Notes: generated by a model from the sequence alone, not told the origin. Numbered from the stretch's first letter, positions 24,001 to 31,739 are shown. The stretch is DNA of 64,000 bases from Apoda limacodes (GCA_946406115.1 OX291553.1:12405001-12469000), one strand, 5' to 3'. Numbers and translations are program-made.

Positions 24001-27000
24001 GTTTGTCCCACTACACAGGCACAGGCCTCTCTTTATAGATATTTAACTTAGGGTAGCAAAGTTCTCTTAGTTATAGGATTTCCAAGCCGTACATAAAGCC
24101 TCTGACTTGCCTTAACGATTGCTGCCACATGACATCAGCCAGGATTGACAGTTTAACATGCCCTCGGAAAAAAGGAGGAGCTTAGAAAAAAAAGTTGTGC
24201 CACTAGGCCGTCACCCATCCAATGACTGTCCACGCTCGACGTTGCTTAACTGAGCATATCATTACGAATGTGACTGAGCTGTGATTTATCTGTTTACCTT
24301 TTAATTATCCAAAAATAAAGGATTCAATGCCTTTTTATCTTGTAAATATTAGGCCTACTCTTTTAACTTATACTTCCTAAGATTAAACCTACTTTTTTTT
24401 TGATTAAGCAGCAGGCGAAAGCAGTAAATCCTATATCTGTTTGGATTCCCCTCCGCCTAGTAGTTTTGAATCTACCTCACAACAACAACCCGGGACGAGT
24501 AATAGTGATAGAAGAGGATCTTCACTAAACTTATTTATGGAGGAGAGTCTACCACCCTCTCCACCACCGCCACAGAGTAATATGGTGCTGCGGAAACGGA
24601 TACACCGCATTAAGCAGGGAATGAAAAAGTAAGATTATCTTAAGTAGTTTAATTTTGAATAAATTATAAGGAAGCATTTTCTTAACTATTGGTAAAGGTG
24701 GTTGATGACCTGAAAAATGGTTGGATGAAAAAGGTTGTGGTATTTGTACCAATTGATACTGAATAAAATCATGTTGCTAATTTTAGCACCGTCAAAACAA
24801 AACGCTACGTCAACTTGAATGCGTTGCTGGCCCGGTCCTTACGAAGTTATATATTATATGTCTATGGGCTACAACCATATTTATAACCATAATATAACCA
24901 CTATCTATACTTATATTATAAAGAGGAAAGATTTGATTGTTTGTTTGTTTGTATTGAATAGGCTCCGTAACTACTAGACCGATTTTAAAAATTCTTTTAC
25001 CATTAGAAGCCGACATTATCCCTGATGAACATAGGCTACTTTTTACTGCGGGAAAATGCTTCATTCCTACAGGAAAACGGGTAATAGGACAACGGGTAGA
25101 AAGAATTATCCTTCCGTACTTATCTTTTTAAATGGGTTGAAATTTTATATGGGTATTTCGATGGTTTCCTGAATGATTCAAAAATACAATTAGACCCGGT
25201 AGGTGGCGCTGCTGTCGGTATGTCAATTACTAAACGGCTTGACCGATTGGGTTGAAATTTTTGTTTTTGTATGTGTATTTCCATGGTTTCACAGATACGA
25301 ATGTATTATGCCATTAAAGAGGAAAGATATGTTTGTTTGTTTTTTTTTTCTATAATTGCGGAGTTGCCGTAAGAACCTACGCCGATAACGAAATTTAGGG
25401 CGGCCGGAGCCGCTGGCAGAAGCTAGTATATAATATACAAAAACGTTTGAGTTAAATAAAGCAGACACTTAATTTACCTGTGAGATTTACGCTAACGTGT
25501 TGTTTATTAGTATTACGAGGTTCTTGCCTTTTTAAGCAAATAACTGACACTTAATTTATGTCCAAGTTAGCCAACTGACTTTTTCTGGGATTTGCTAAGG
25601 TTGGGTCGTCTTAAGACCTACTCGATCAAATATTATATTAAAGTTGTACTGACACCAACAATTTGGTTTATTGTCATCTATAGGACATTTTGTAAGCAAG
25701 TGAGTTTCAGTATTTATTTTTTATAAAGAGCAATTGCTGAGTTTCTTGCTGACTCTTCTTAGTAAAAAACAATTATAAACCAGTAAAAGACAAAACCACT
25801 ACAAGTACTAGTATCAAAAAAGCCACGGGGCCGTCTTTTATCGTATCAGTATTAAATGCTAAATAAACCATATGTATTGTGTTAAATTAAAATTTATTGT
25901 GTAGGTACAACGACCAGTTATCGGCGCTTCGGAGCGATTTACGCAGTTGTAAACGCAAAACAGCTCTGCAGCAAAAACAAATAGCGGAGCAACAGAAGCA
26001 GATCGCGGAGCAAGCGAAGCAGACCTTAGAGTACGCAAATCGGCTCGACGATTATGATAAGAAGAATGAAGAGACAAGTAGAAAATTTCAGACTTTATTA
26101 CAAGTTCGTGAAATAATTGATATTTTGTCTAATCCTGACTTTATTCTGTTGTCACTGATCTTTCATTTTACCACCAATAATACTAAAACTGGTAATAACT
26201 AATAAAAGCGAGAGTAGCGATACTCACCAAGTAGCGATAGTGAAACCAAAGCTGGAAAATAGCGCAAATTCTCGACCATCCTATTTAGCTATGTTTACAC
26301 CTGTGTGTGTGTTCTACCGCTTATATCCACTATATAGCGTAGTGTGTTGGAGAATTGTTAAAAATAATGCCCACGGTAACTTTCTACAAGCTGATATAAT
26401 GAGTTGTGTTCTGAAGAACGGCTTCTTTCTACCACCGCAATAATATTACTGGCAGACAATTCATCACACTTTCGATCTTAAATAGTGATACACATTACTT
26501 TTTGTCCAATTTTTTTCCAAGGACTACAGTATGGTGTTCTTCAAGAGAGAAGTTATTCGATTTCTAAAGGGTCTGCAACGCGCGAGTGATACCCCTGGTG
26601 TTGCAAGCGTCCATAGGCTAGGGTGACTGCTTACCATCAGGCGGACCGTAAGCTTGTTTGCTACCTTAGTGGTATAAAAAAGAAAAAATCAATGAACAAC
26701 ATGAACGTTGCTGCGCATCGAATGAAAATCGATAACCAATTGCTGCTCGCAAAATATATATAATTTTTCTCAAGCGATATCTAATATTTTTGTTCTATGT
26801 ACTTTGATCAATTTTATTAATTTGACATACTATATTGCTTACTATGTTTTTGATTTCAGGAGTTAAACAAGTGTAAGACAGAGCTGCAGTACTGGCGGTC
26901 GCGGTCCCCCGCCGTGCCACCACTCTGCGCTGAATGCGGCGCCGCTCTACGGTTGTCGCCTTCTACCCCGCTCGCTCAAGTTAGTACTAACAGATTGTAA

Positions 27001-28961
27001 CAAACTTAATACGTAACTGGATCGCGTAAATACGCAGTTTTCGTTCAGATTTTGTGGTATATTAAACTATATCATCTGCTGAAGGATTTAAAATCAATAT
27101 ATAGTGCGAAGCTTGCTTTTCTCTTAGTGCATTACAATTACTGAGTGATTGTCATGTATTGTAATTCAGTGCTGAAAAAAATATGGGACTATTGTTCCAA
27201 GACGTGAGATTTGTGTAAGTTGTATTCATAATCGTTTAAAAAAATAGTTTACAAACGGCCCTGTGCTGGAAAATGCGGCGTAGGATGCAGAGGCGGCTCG
27301 TGACAATTTTTATTAGGTGTTCACCAAAAAAAAAAACCAAATTACAATCGTTTAAATGCTTACCTTTTAATATTCTATTAATAACTACAATTTATTCCCA
27401 TATTTAGGTGCGCGCGCGTTTATGCTTTTGTGTCACATTTTTGCTTTGTCTACTTCAAACTGAGTTACTTAAATCTTTTAGTGCTGTTTAATTACATCAC
27501 AATAATCACATTTTACTTTGCTATAGTTACTTATTAGACAATAAAGATACTGTTTATGTAGGTATGTACTTATTTTATTTGTTAATATAAACTCCCGTGC
27601 ACGAACAAAACATTTGTTGTGACAAGAGCGGCAACAGCGCGTCGGTGCGGCGCCGGCCGTCGGATCGAAGGCGGGGGTCAGCTGGCAACAAAACCCAGGA
27701 GCGAAATTTTGCTAATTTCTCATACAAAATCTTATGTTTCACGTGTAAGACTGTCGAACTTTCTCTTTTACACTCGTTGATTTTAGCTCTAGTCTTTGTA
27801 CTAAAATTCGTTTCATAGGAGCGTAATTGCTAGCGCTCCGCTTAGTGACACAGTCTCCTCAGTGCAATTCCGTACTAAATCTTGAGTTAGCTGTGTGTGT
27901 ACAGAATGATTTTAATGAAATTCTATTTTAACATAAAGAGTAATCGAATCATAATAATTATTTATTCTAAGTAAAATCTAAAACATATTGTTTCTTAAGT
28001 TGATAATTATTTGTGGGAGTGCGCTGCACCAGCGCTCCTTAGGACGAGCCGCTTCTGGTAGGATGGCTTTTCACCAGCAGTGACTACCTGGCCGAAATAA
28101 TGTAATGAATATTCCTAGAAATTTCACACAGTGCAGTTTAGTACCAAACTAAGCATGGCTTGTAATGTGGATTACAGCCAACTAATACAGTCGGTTGCCA
28201 AGGGGTTTCGAATTCGTCTCGCGTTCTGAGGGGCAGAGTTTCATGCCCGGCGTGTACCAATGAGTTCTTAATGCATAACATTAACATTGTGAGGAAACGT
28301 ATACCTAAAAAAAAGACTGAAGTCCTCAATATACACTAGGACCCACGTGAAGGATTATAGCCCAAATCTCCCTTAGTGAGGAAAGACAGTTCCCCTGCAG
28401 TGAGGATGTATTTGGCTAGCATAGAAAGAAATACGCATTAGAAAACATCCTGGCTGAAGACAATCACAATTTTTTATCATATAAATATTTGTTCTGTGCG
28501 GGGATCAAACCCACGTTCTCGGTTCAGCAGGCAGGATTACTCATAACTGAGACACTGAAGCTGTCACACGATAGCATAGTTCCTCAGTCATTATTCCATA
28601 GGCTACCGTAACTGCTTACCATCAGGCGGGCCGTAAGCTTGTGTGCCACTTTTGTGCTATAAAAAATAAAAAGTTATGTGACAAAGATGTTTGTCACAAC
28701 ATTTAATATCTCTATTTTTAGTGGCCAGCAAGCACTAGCACCGAAACTCAAGTCCGGGAAGTGGAACCGGCTTCCAGCTCTGAACCATTGGTACCGCATA
28801 CAAGTGTCGCGGAATTACCAATCAAGATTGATTTAAAATCTGATTCGAGCGGTGGTGAGGAGAGCAGTACACCGCCTGCGCGTCGCAGGGCGTCCACTGA
28901 TGCAGGGAACAGCACGCCTGAACGGAAGAAACGTCGGCTTACGCGTCCCAGGAAACTTTGA
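8734..28961 (+). CDS. FBXO28: F-box only protein 28 (FBXO28), seven coding exons
   Basis: This gene encodes a substrate-recognition subunit of an SCF (Skp1-Cul1-F-box) ubiquitin ligase. In vertebrates FBXO28 is a nuclear protein. Exons: 8734-9015, 19160-19408, 22556-22751, 24409-24628, 25905-26103, 26860-26979, 28722-28961. Intron phases are 0, 0, 1, 2, 0, 0 and the joined frame is 501 codons. Residues about 69-110 are the F-box (LDLPIEVIEKIFRYLGF). Residues 126-240 are the FBXO28 core (MPRRESARRSHPLA, RLSLLQMTFGKH, MAMEYFKEHI). Residues 318-382 are a Gln/Lys-rich coiled coil. The C-terminus (PERKKRRLTRPRKL) is a likely nuclear signal. The start is fixed by an in-frame TAA at 8713-8715. It is longer than the human protein as I recall it (about 370 residues), mainly because of low-complexity inserts in exons 1, 4 and 7. 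The family call is firm; exon ends are inferred from splice signals. Confidence 0.93.
9145..11070. other. FBXO28 intron 1, first part
   Basis: Intronic DNA. No second gene and no clear transposon ends seen. Open frames here are short and AT-rich and resemble nothing I know. Confidence 0.5.
11075..11630 (-). mobile_element. 5'-truncated LINE copy (3' end of ORF2 and 3' UTR)
   Basis: On the - strand, 11372-11602 reads LLVHDTRLHKISHSFMGQCI, then FYNKVPSKIQNLSISKFKSF and AYYNISDYVNDKNPW with a stop. This is the C-terminus of a lepidopteran Jockey-like reverse transcriptase polyprotein. The 3' UTR follows, with ATCGAGTTTCTTGCCGGATT and an AATAAA-type end at about 11080-11100 with repeated TTTGAC units. 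A 36-bp tandem duplication (CATGCACCAACAGC repeated at about 11558 and 11594) sits at the 5' edge. Inserted antisense in FBXO28 intron 1. Confidence 0.75.
11630..12265. other. Intron 1 sequence, no feature recognised
   Basis: AT-rich intronic DNA without recognisable exons or repeat ends. Confidence 0.4.
12265..12720 (+). repeat. GGCCAAGTGCGAGT-family interspersed repeat
   Basis: Starts with AAACCGGCCAAGTGCGAGTC and GCACCGAGGGTTCCGTGC. It ends with ACAGACGGACAGACGG, then CCTATAAGGGTTCCGTTTT and GGTACGAAACC. The same start and end phrases recur at 33833, 40540, 41720, 50693 (inverted), 54735 and 56080. Autonomous origin not identified. Confidence 0.7.
13002..13039 (-). CDS. Possible first coding exon of an antisense gene in FBXO28 intron 1
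   Basis: Reading the - strand from ATG at 13039, MDSSSVGALRNL is followed by TTAG then GTAAGT, a perfect consensus donor, at 13001. The local GC content is above its surroundings. If the donor is not used, the frame continues to 12839 (GFGKFLNIFTRFVRELTGVK and on) and stops. I do not recognise either form. No second exon was found and no transcript is known, so chance is a serious alternative. Confidence 0.22.
13355..13645. repeat. SINE-like repeat, copy 1
   Basis: Begins GGGCCATAGTCCACACGTGG and GCCCAGTGCGGATTG. It contains TTACGATGTTTTCCTTA and ends with CGCGCCGGGTTCGAATCTCC, which matches a tRNA-type B box (GGTTCGANTCC). A second, more decayed copy with the same order of blocks is at 61430-61680. 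The tRNA-like box suggests an RNA polymerase III-derived element. Confidence 0.65.
13720..14060 (-). mobile_element. Possible relic of a LINE between endonuclease and RT
   Basis: On the - strand a broken frame reads CDVDMITNNVVKTVKEMARK and AIKKQKVMRKL. It is reminiscent of the linker after the endonuclease in RTE-type LINEs, but too short for a firm call. Overlapping + strand frames look like shadows. Confidence 0.3.
14245..14495 (-). repeat. Repeat of the GGAGCCGCAGGCAAAGCTAGT family
   Basis: Inverted copy: TACTAGCTTTTGCCTGCGGT at the left, CACATTTATAATATTAGT at the right, with GTTATCGGTG and CCAAATTTCATC between. Sense copies are at 20600, 22940, 24900, 39725 and 58000. Confidence 0.65.
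14577..14858. mobile_element. 282-bp MITE with long terminal inverted repeats
   Basis: The ends are inverted repeats of about 58 bases, starting TGTCGGCGGCCGATCGTAAA at 14577 and ending with the complement (GATCGGCCGCCGACA) at 14858, with only three mismatches or so. It is flanked on both sides by GGTA (14573-14576 and 14859-14862), a likely 4-bp target-site duplication. The interior has a GC-rich GGAGCGAGCGAAGCGAGCGG segment and no coding capacity. It is non-autonomous; superfamily not assigned. Confidence 0.85.
15364..15500 (-). repeat. Inverted copy of the internal repeat unit
   Basis: Carries GATGACAGCTGTTAAACTAT, ATCTCCGTAACTATTGATCG and CATCGAGATCTTCATTTTCG. This is the reverse complement of the units at 15890-16270, so single-stranded DNA or RNA of the element could fold into a long hairpin. 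Confidence 0.75.
15595..15800 (+). repeat. Repeat fragment inserted in the hAT-like element
   Basis: Contains GCGCTGCGTAGGACAGCCTC, CCAGTTGAGCAAATGGTCT and GAAGAGATCACTTTTAAGTG followed by GATAAGGCTGCTCTTTTTAC. These phrases are familiar from lepidopteran LINE or SINE 3' regions. It separates the inverted unit from the direct units. Confidence 0.5.
15890..16270 (+). repeat. Three to four tandem units of about 104-114 bp
   Basis: Each unit contains GATCAATAGTTACGGAGATA, then TTTGACAGCTGTCATC and TAGATCTATC. The GCTGTCAT anchor falls at 15937, 16051, 16155 and 16259, giving spacings of 114, 104 and 104. The last two units are closest to each other. The palindromic GACAGCTGTC core is present in three of them. 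Confidence 0.8.
16490..18060. other. Intron 1 sequence with weak repeat fragments
   Basis: No gene recognised. 17100-17275 has a moderately GC-rich patch whose - strand frame (GLIPFNIFYQSTNRKATTGW) may be a retroelement relic. 17570-17745 has GTTGCCGGCTCTTCTCAGTA, resembling the 3' UTR of the LINE at 11075. Confidence 0.4.
18095..18365 (-). mobile_element. 5S rRNA-derived SINE, copy 1
   Basis: On the - strand, 18270-18320 reads GTTAAGCAACGCCGGGCGCG then GTCAGTACTTGGATGGGTGA and CCGCC. This matches the internal promoter part of 5S rRNA (box A to box C). A SINE body follows (CCTAGTGGCTC, then CTTCGTGCTTCGAAGGGCAC) and diverges into repeat sequence. The 5' part of 5S is replaced by unrelated sequence, so it is not a 5S gene. 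Located in FBXO28 intron 1. Confidence 0.8.
18365..19159. other. End of FBXO28 intron 1
   Basis: AT-rich; no exon or repeat boundary recognised other than the acceptor at 19158-19159. Confidence 0.45.
19160..19408 (+). CDS. FBXO28: FBXO28 exon 2: end of F-box and core domain
   Basis: Codes residues 95-177, starting VSRQFNTICSSILN after acceptor ACTTTCAG. It contains the most conserved family block: KAKMPRRESARRSHPLA, then RLSLLQMTFGKHIERKHCCF and FPGE. It ends in phase 0 at donor GTAATA (19409). The frame stays open to 19534, but that tail runs into a SINE-like repeat and is intron. Confidence 0.95.
19435..19530. repeat. SINE-like fragment in intron 2
   Basis: CCTGTTCGATCGCCGCACAG and AAACATTTGTGTTTGTCTGG resemble the block order of the repeat at 45755-45975 and of 28480-28560. 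It accounts for the apparent open extension of exon 2. Confidence 0.45.
19845..20090 (-). mobile_element. RTE-type reverse transcriptase relic
   Basis: On the - strand the sequence reads VRINGAQTDWFSIKKGVRQG followed by SVASPWLFNLFM. This is the RT segment around the GVRQGC-SPWLFNLF motif of lepidopteran RTE-like LINEs. Upstream (- strand) is a broken KVKKSIVPSWFW stretch. Stops and frame changes mark it as dead. Lies in FBXO28 intron 2. Confidence 0.7.
20590..20860 (+). repeat. Repeat of the GGAGCCGCAGGCAAAGCTAGT family
   Basis: Contains AAATGCAAAAGTGAGTGACT, then CCACGCCGATAACTGGATTT and GGCGGAGCCGCATGCAAAAG. Confidence 0.6.
21037..21312 (+). repeat. Two near-identical tandem copies of a 138-bp unit
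   Basis: The unit starting TTTACTGAATACTCATAATG occupies 21037-21174 and 21175-21312. The copies differ at one visible base (GGGGAAT versus GAGGAAT). The second copy ends exactly where the inverted-repeat element at 21313 begins. Confidence 0.92.
21313..21940. mobile_element. About 630-bp element with long imperfect terminal inverted repeats
   Basis: The left arm has GTATTTGATCTCCCGAAGTG, TTGTGGAACCGCC and ACCCGAACTGAG. The right arm has the complement: CTCAGTTCGTTTTGC, GGGCGGTTCCATAAC and ACTTCGGGAGCTCAAATAC. The match extends about 100 bases at each end with scattered mismatches. The short open frames inside are on both strands and resemble no transposase. Target-site duplication not resolved. 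Confidence 0.75.
21990..22320 (+). repeat. AT-rich dispersed repeat (GCCAGTGAATTATGAA family)
   Basis: Blocks AATGCCAGTGAATTATGAAA, ATGGATGAATATGCTTTTTG and TAGTTAAAGATATTTAG recur at 32870-33230 and 59440-59620 in the same order. The downstream end has GACGGCGCTGTGTGTAATGT, shared with 43430 and with the inverted copy at 45755. Confidence 0.55.
22556..22751 (+). CDS. FBXO28: FBXO28 exon 3: core domain
   Basis: Codes residues 178-242 plus one base. It begins ILDEVYNILSYLKTT after TTTTCAG and includes MAMEYFKEHIEPNLPE and FGTDFFDITTAFS. Donor is GTAAGA at 22752, phase 1. The match to the FBXO28 family segment preceding the variable linker is clear. Confidence 0.94.
22935..23215 (+). repeat. 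Repeat of the GGAGCCGCAGGCAAAGCTAGT family in intron 3
   Basis: Begins TATTAATATTATAAATGCAT and ends GGGCGGAGCCGCAGGCAAAG then CTAGTA. Confidence 0.7.
24020..24290 (-). mobile_element. 5S rRNA-derived SINE, copy 2
   Basis: On the - strand, GTTAAGCAACGTCGAGCGTG, then CATTGGATGGGTGACGGCC and TAGTGGCACAAC: the same 5S-derived head and junction (GCCTAGTGGC) as copy 1, with more decay. The body AGGGCATGTTAAACTGT and ATGTCATGTGGCAGCAATCG follows. Lies in FBXO28 intron 3. Confidence 0.75.
24409..24628 (+). CDS. FBXO28: FBXO28 exon 4: Ser/Pro/Gln-rich linker
   Basis: Codes residues 243-316 in a low-complexity linker (LDSPPPSSFESTSQQQPGTS, then SLPPSPPPPQSN and LRKRIHRIKQGM). The acceptor is a triple NAG tract AAG-CAG-CAG (AG at 24407-24408, 24410-24411, 24413-24414). 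All three keep the frame, giving SPAGESS, SPGESS or SRESS at the junction. I list the first for the longest exon; CAG at 24411 may be preferred. Donor GTAAGA at 24629, phase 2. Confidence 0.88.
24895..25435 (+). repeat. Repeat of the GGAGCCGCAGGCAAAGCTAGT family in intron 4
   Basis: Starts TATTATAAAGAGGAAAGATT with GTTTGTTTGTTTG and ends GGCCGGAGCCGCTGGCAGAA then GCTAGTA. A partly duplicated AAAGAGGAAAGAT block occurs at about 25316. Confidence 0.65.
25905..26103 (+). CDS. FBXO28: FBXO28 exon 5: coiled coil
   Basis: Codes residues 316-382, starting YNDQLSALRSDLRSCKRK after a weak acceptor (TTATTGTGTAG). Direct Gln-Lys-Gln repeats (KQIAEQQKQIAEQAKQ) form a heptad-like coiled coil, as in the C-terminal half of other FBXO28 proteins. 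The donor must be GTTCGT at 26104 to keep phase 0 with exon 6; it is a weak match. If unspliced, the frame continues 33 codons to a stop at 26202. Confidence 0.87.
26285..26675 (+). mobile_element. LINE 3' relic in FBXO28 intron 5
   Basis: Reads CVFYRLYPLYSV near 26310, then DYSMVFFKREVIRFLKGLQR, ASDTPGVASVHRLG and a stop near 26623. Compare CVFYRLYNGL and the C-terminus of the intact element at 46219. The 3' tail follows (CTTACCATCAGGCGGACCGT, then TACCTTAGTGGTATAAAAAA). Sense orientation, 5'-truncated. Confidence 0.85.
26860..26979 (+). CDS. FBXO28: FBXO28 exon 6
   Basis: Exactly 120 bases, 40 codons (residues 383-422), phase 0 at both ends, too short for a plain open-frame search. It reads ELNKCKTELQYWRSRSP then VPPLCAECGAALRLSPS. 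The acceptor is TTGATTTCAG and the donor GTTAGT. Because its length is a multiple of three, it could be skipped without a frameshift. Confidence 0.9.
27288..28057. mobile_element. 770-bp hAT MITE with exact 8-bp target-site duplication
   Basis: The element begins CAGAGGCGGCTCGT at 27288 and ends ACGAGCCGCTTCTG at 28057, a terminal inverted repeat with one mismatch. It is flanked by identical GTAGGATG at 27280-27287 and 28058-28065, the 8-bp duplication expected of hAT transposition. The interior has a GC-rich block (GCGGCGCCGGCCGTCGGATC near 27646) and no transposase. Inserted in FBXO28 intron 6. Confidence 0.93.
28440..28570. repeat. SINE-like fragment
   Basis: TTGTTCTGTGCGGGGATCAA and ACCCACGTTCTCGGTTCAGC resemble the tRNA-like block seen in inverted form at 45900-45950. 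Confidence 0.45.
28590..28675 (+). mobile_element. 3' tail fragment of the 46-kb LINE family
   Basis: ATAGGCTACCGTAACTGCTT, then ACCATCAGGCGGGCCGTAAG and a GTGCTATAAAAAATAAAAA end: the 3' UTR of the element, about 85 bases, ending in an A-rich tail, just upstream of FBXO28 exon 7. Confidence 0.75.
28722..28961 (+). CDS. FBXO28: FBXO28 exon 7: acidic/serine region and basic C-terminus
   Basis: Codes residues 423-501 and the TGA stop (28959-28961). It begins WPASTSTETQVREVEP after acceptor CTATTTTTAG. A Ser/Glu-rich stretch (LKSDSSGGEESSTPPARRRA) is followed by NSTPERKKRRLTRPRKL. The basic end parallels the Lys/Arg-rich end of vertebrate FBXO28 and is a likely nuclear localisation signal. Confidence 0.9.
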   Translation, partial: WPASTSTETQVREVEPASSSEPLVPHTSVAELPIKIDLKSDSSGGEESSTPPARRRASTDAGNSTPERKKRRLTRPRKL

Positions 28962-29392
28962 AGATGAACTGGTTTGTTTTTTTTTTATTTTAGAGTGGAC
29001 GTCACCCTCGTCGTCTGAGCCGGAAGACTTCCTTTACTTAACAAAGGTTTCCCCAATATGTTTTACAATGGCTGGTCTTCAGCCCCTCACGCCCATCGGG
29101 TGTCTGCGGCTTTAACTAGAGCATTATCAGATAAGCCGTTCCACACTGCGTCTTTCTATTCATGGTTGCCGCTCTAGAACCTTTCGTGCCCAATCGGTTG
29201 TTGGTTTGACGAGCGATGTGGCCTACGCACTATCACTGTAGCTTGCTGTTTCAGTTATTTTGACTGTTCTTCAGCGGGTGGACGTATATTAGAGATTAAT
29301 CTGGGGTAAATGTAATTTATTCAGAGATATATTGTAATTACAAAAAGTTGATGAGACATGACTACAGATTACGTACCGGGAAAAAGAATAAA
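28962..29392 (+). other. FBXO28: Likely FBXO28 3' UTR with polyadenylation signal
   Basis: No coding sequence follows the stop in frame. The first canonical AATAAA is at 29387-29392, about 430 bases after the stop, with T-rich sequence just downstream. I infer the transcript can end shortly after. Later signals could give longer forms. Confidence 0.45.
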
Positions 29393-29399
29393 TGGACCT

Positions 29400-31525
29400 C
29401 TTAAATAACAGTTCATTATTTTTATTTTGTAGGACCAATATTATAAATATATATATACATTTAAACGCACAAACAATTCAAGCTTACACTTTTTGATATA
29501 AACGAAAAAAACCAAATCTTGGTATGTTATTTGGAGCATGGGGTCCTTCACTGAACCACCAGGTTGTTATCAATTTTCAAGAAATTGGTTCTAGACGTCC
29601 AATCAAAGCAACTAATTATAATTATCAATATTACTATATTATGCCAAACTCCTTGCCCAATCCTGACTCACTGCTTATACCAGGCCACGCAGAAAGTTTT
29701 GCGAAAATAAGTTTTTATGTATAGGGCATTGGCCACTTGTAATTATTTTGAAACATTTGGTTATTTAAAAGTAAAAATACCCATTGTTCGGATTTCCCTC
29801 CACTACAATTAAATTATCGTGTCTCACTTAAATGGATCTTCATCGAGAACATTTTCCTGCGATGATTTTCTACAAAATTTAAATGTGGCCTAAAATCTGA
29901 TGAGTCATTTGATTGACTTTAAATTTTTTGATAGACCATATTCAAAACAGTGAATCACATCACTCTTAATTTTTTTAACTCAAAAGCCAAATACTATTTT
30001 TTTGTATTTTGCTTCAAAAATTACTGTTTCCATACAAAAACAAGGTACACTCAGAAGATTTTTTTTTTAAATATATAAAAAAAACGAAACATGTATTAAT
30101 CTGGGGATGACCATGCATTCCGGGTTATGTTGTTTATTGCTATAGAAAATACTGGCTGTGTGTCGTGGTGTCGTTTACTCCTATTCCTATTGAATTTGAC
30201 GGAATAGGAGGATCAGAAAAATTACCGCAAAATTTTACCATTAGTTCTTACTTTGGCAGGTACCGTGCTCAAGTTGCAAGGGTGCATTCTATAAGATAAA
30301 GCAATAATTGATTTAGGGAAGTCACTATTCGCTAAAAGACAGGCCTATGTGGCCCTCAGGAGACTCAGGTCTTTAGATGGATTTTTCGTTTTTTCCTTGG
30401 GTCATAATAAAATATTTAAAAATCCTCGTAACTCACGATCTTTCGAAAAATTGCAAGGCTAAGAAGTCTTTTAGATTTTGAGACATAAATCTATTTGTGT
30501 TTTATGTATTACCTACCTGGTACATGGAAAACAATAAAACCCAAAAAAATTAAATTTAAATCGGCTCTGCCAATACTTTATTATTCCGTCATCGCCGTTA
30601 GATCCGGTCGCAGAACCGATGGCTATTGGGGCAAACGTTTTCTGGAGTGGAGATCATGGATCGTTAAGCACAGCCTGGGTTGCACCCCAGACAGATGGTC
30701 TGATGAATGAAAACAAAGGTAGCTGGAAGTGGATTGATAAGAAAGTCTGAACAGGATCTAGTGGGGTGATGTTCTCTGGAAAATGCCAAAGTTCAACAGT
30801 GGACTGCTACAGGCTTATAAATAGATTAATCGACTTGTATTTATTTCTCTATGTGAGGCTTTTTAATCTTTCTTCATATTTTAAGTTTGTCCTTTAATTA
30901 CACTTTATCAATTGTTTCAGGAACGCTGTCTGGTATGAGCCGATACATCATCTAACTGTGTCTAGAACTAGATTAAAATGCCAAAATATGGCTTTGTATG
31001 AGAGTTCTATCACAGCATAGTCCACCCAACATTGGGTTTCGTGAAAGGGCGAGAAAAAATATATATTTCTCTGAGAATCTTGCCTTAATTTTTGGCTCAC
31101 ATAATAAATTGGCTATGTAACTTTTCGATATGTTTGATGATTGTCCTGGATTAAATATCGAGGAATGGAAAGGCAACGGTATTTGGTTTCAAAGTTAAAA
31201 GTAACTTTCTTCTTGGTGAAACAATTGGTATCATATTTGTGACGGTGAAAAATAATTGATAGCTCGGATATGGTCCTTTCTAGATTTTTAATATTGAATG
31301 TTTGGACATTTTCTGTACCAATGGTACTTACTGCATGAATTTACATTTTTCTGAATATGTTAACGATGTATTTATGATAAGGGTGTACACCATTACTAAA
31401 CTGTTCTTGAATTTGTTTTCATAAGACAGTCTTGTCAGCTCCGTATTTGTGTTTTCAGTTCTGGCGAGTTAGGCAAAATAGTTGTCTTTGGTGTGCGCTC
31501 GCTCTTATCTATTTATAAAGATATG
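29400..31525. other. Intergenic DNA downstream of FBXO28, nothing recognised
   Basis: AT-rich with short open frames on both strands. I see no exon-like segment with splice signals and no transposon ends. Confidence 0.45.
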
Positions 31526-31528
31526 TTA

Positions 31529-31733
31529 ATAAAGCTATGTGTTCACTAGAGAACATGTCACTCAACATAAACTATGTTTAGTGTTAAGTGACGATGCAAA
31601 ATTTTGTTGCAACATTATGTCCATACTCTGACCAACAACATGATGCGCGGAAGTGTACATTGCAGTATATAGAGCGTCATGTGTTATGTGGGACTTATGC
31701 CTCAATTGTTGCCTAGTGAACACATGGCTTTAT
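31529..31733. mobile_element. About 205-bp MITE
   Basis: The left end AATAAAGCTATGTGTTCACT is inverted at the right end (AGTGAACACATGGCTTTATT). The inverted match is about 22 bases, with one mismatch, then weakens. No target-site duplication could be fixed. Confidence 0.7.
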
Positions 31734-31739
31734 TGTAGC

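Noticed and set aside
27597..27818. 73-codon frame with an Arg-rich start
   Set aside because: Created by the GC-rich interior of the hAT MITE; no splice signals link it to FBXO28.
28985..29115. Possible alternative last exon of FBXO28 after TTTATTTTAG (EWTSPSSSEPEDF in one frame)
   Set aside because: In the frame that would follow exon 6 it reads only about 15 codons (SGRHPRRLSRKTSFT). The exon 7 end at 28961 already gives a family-like C-terminus. The putative intron from 28972 would be about 23 bases, too short.
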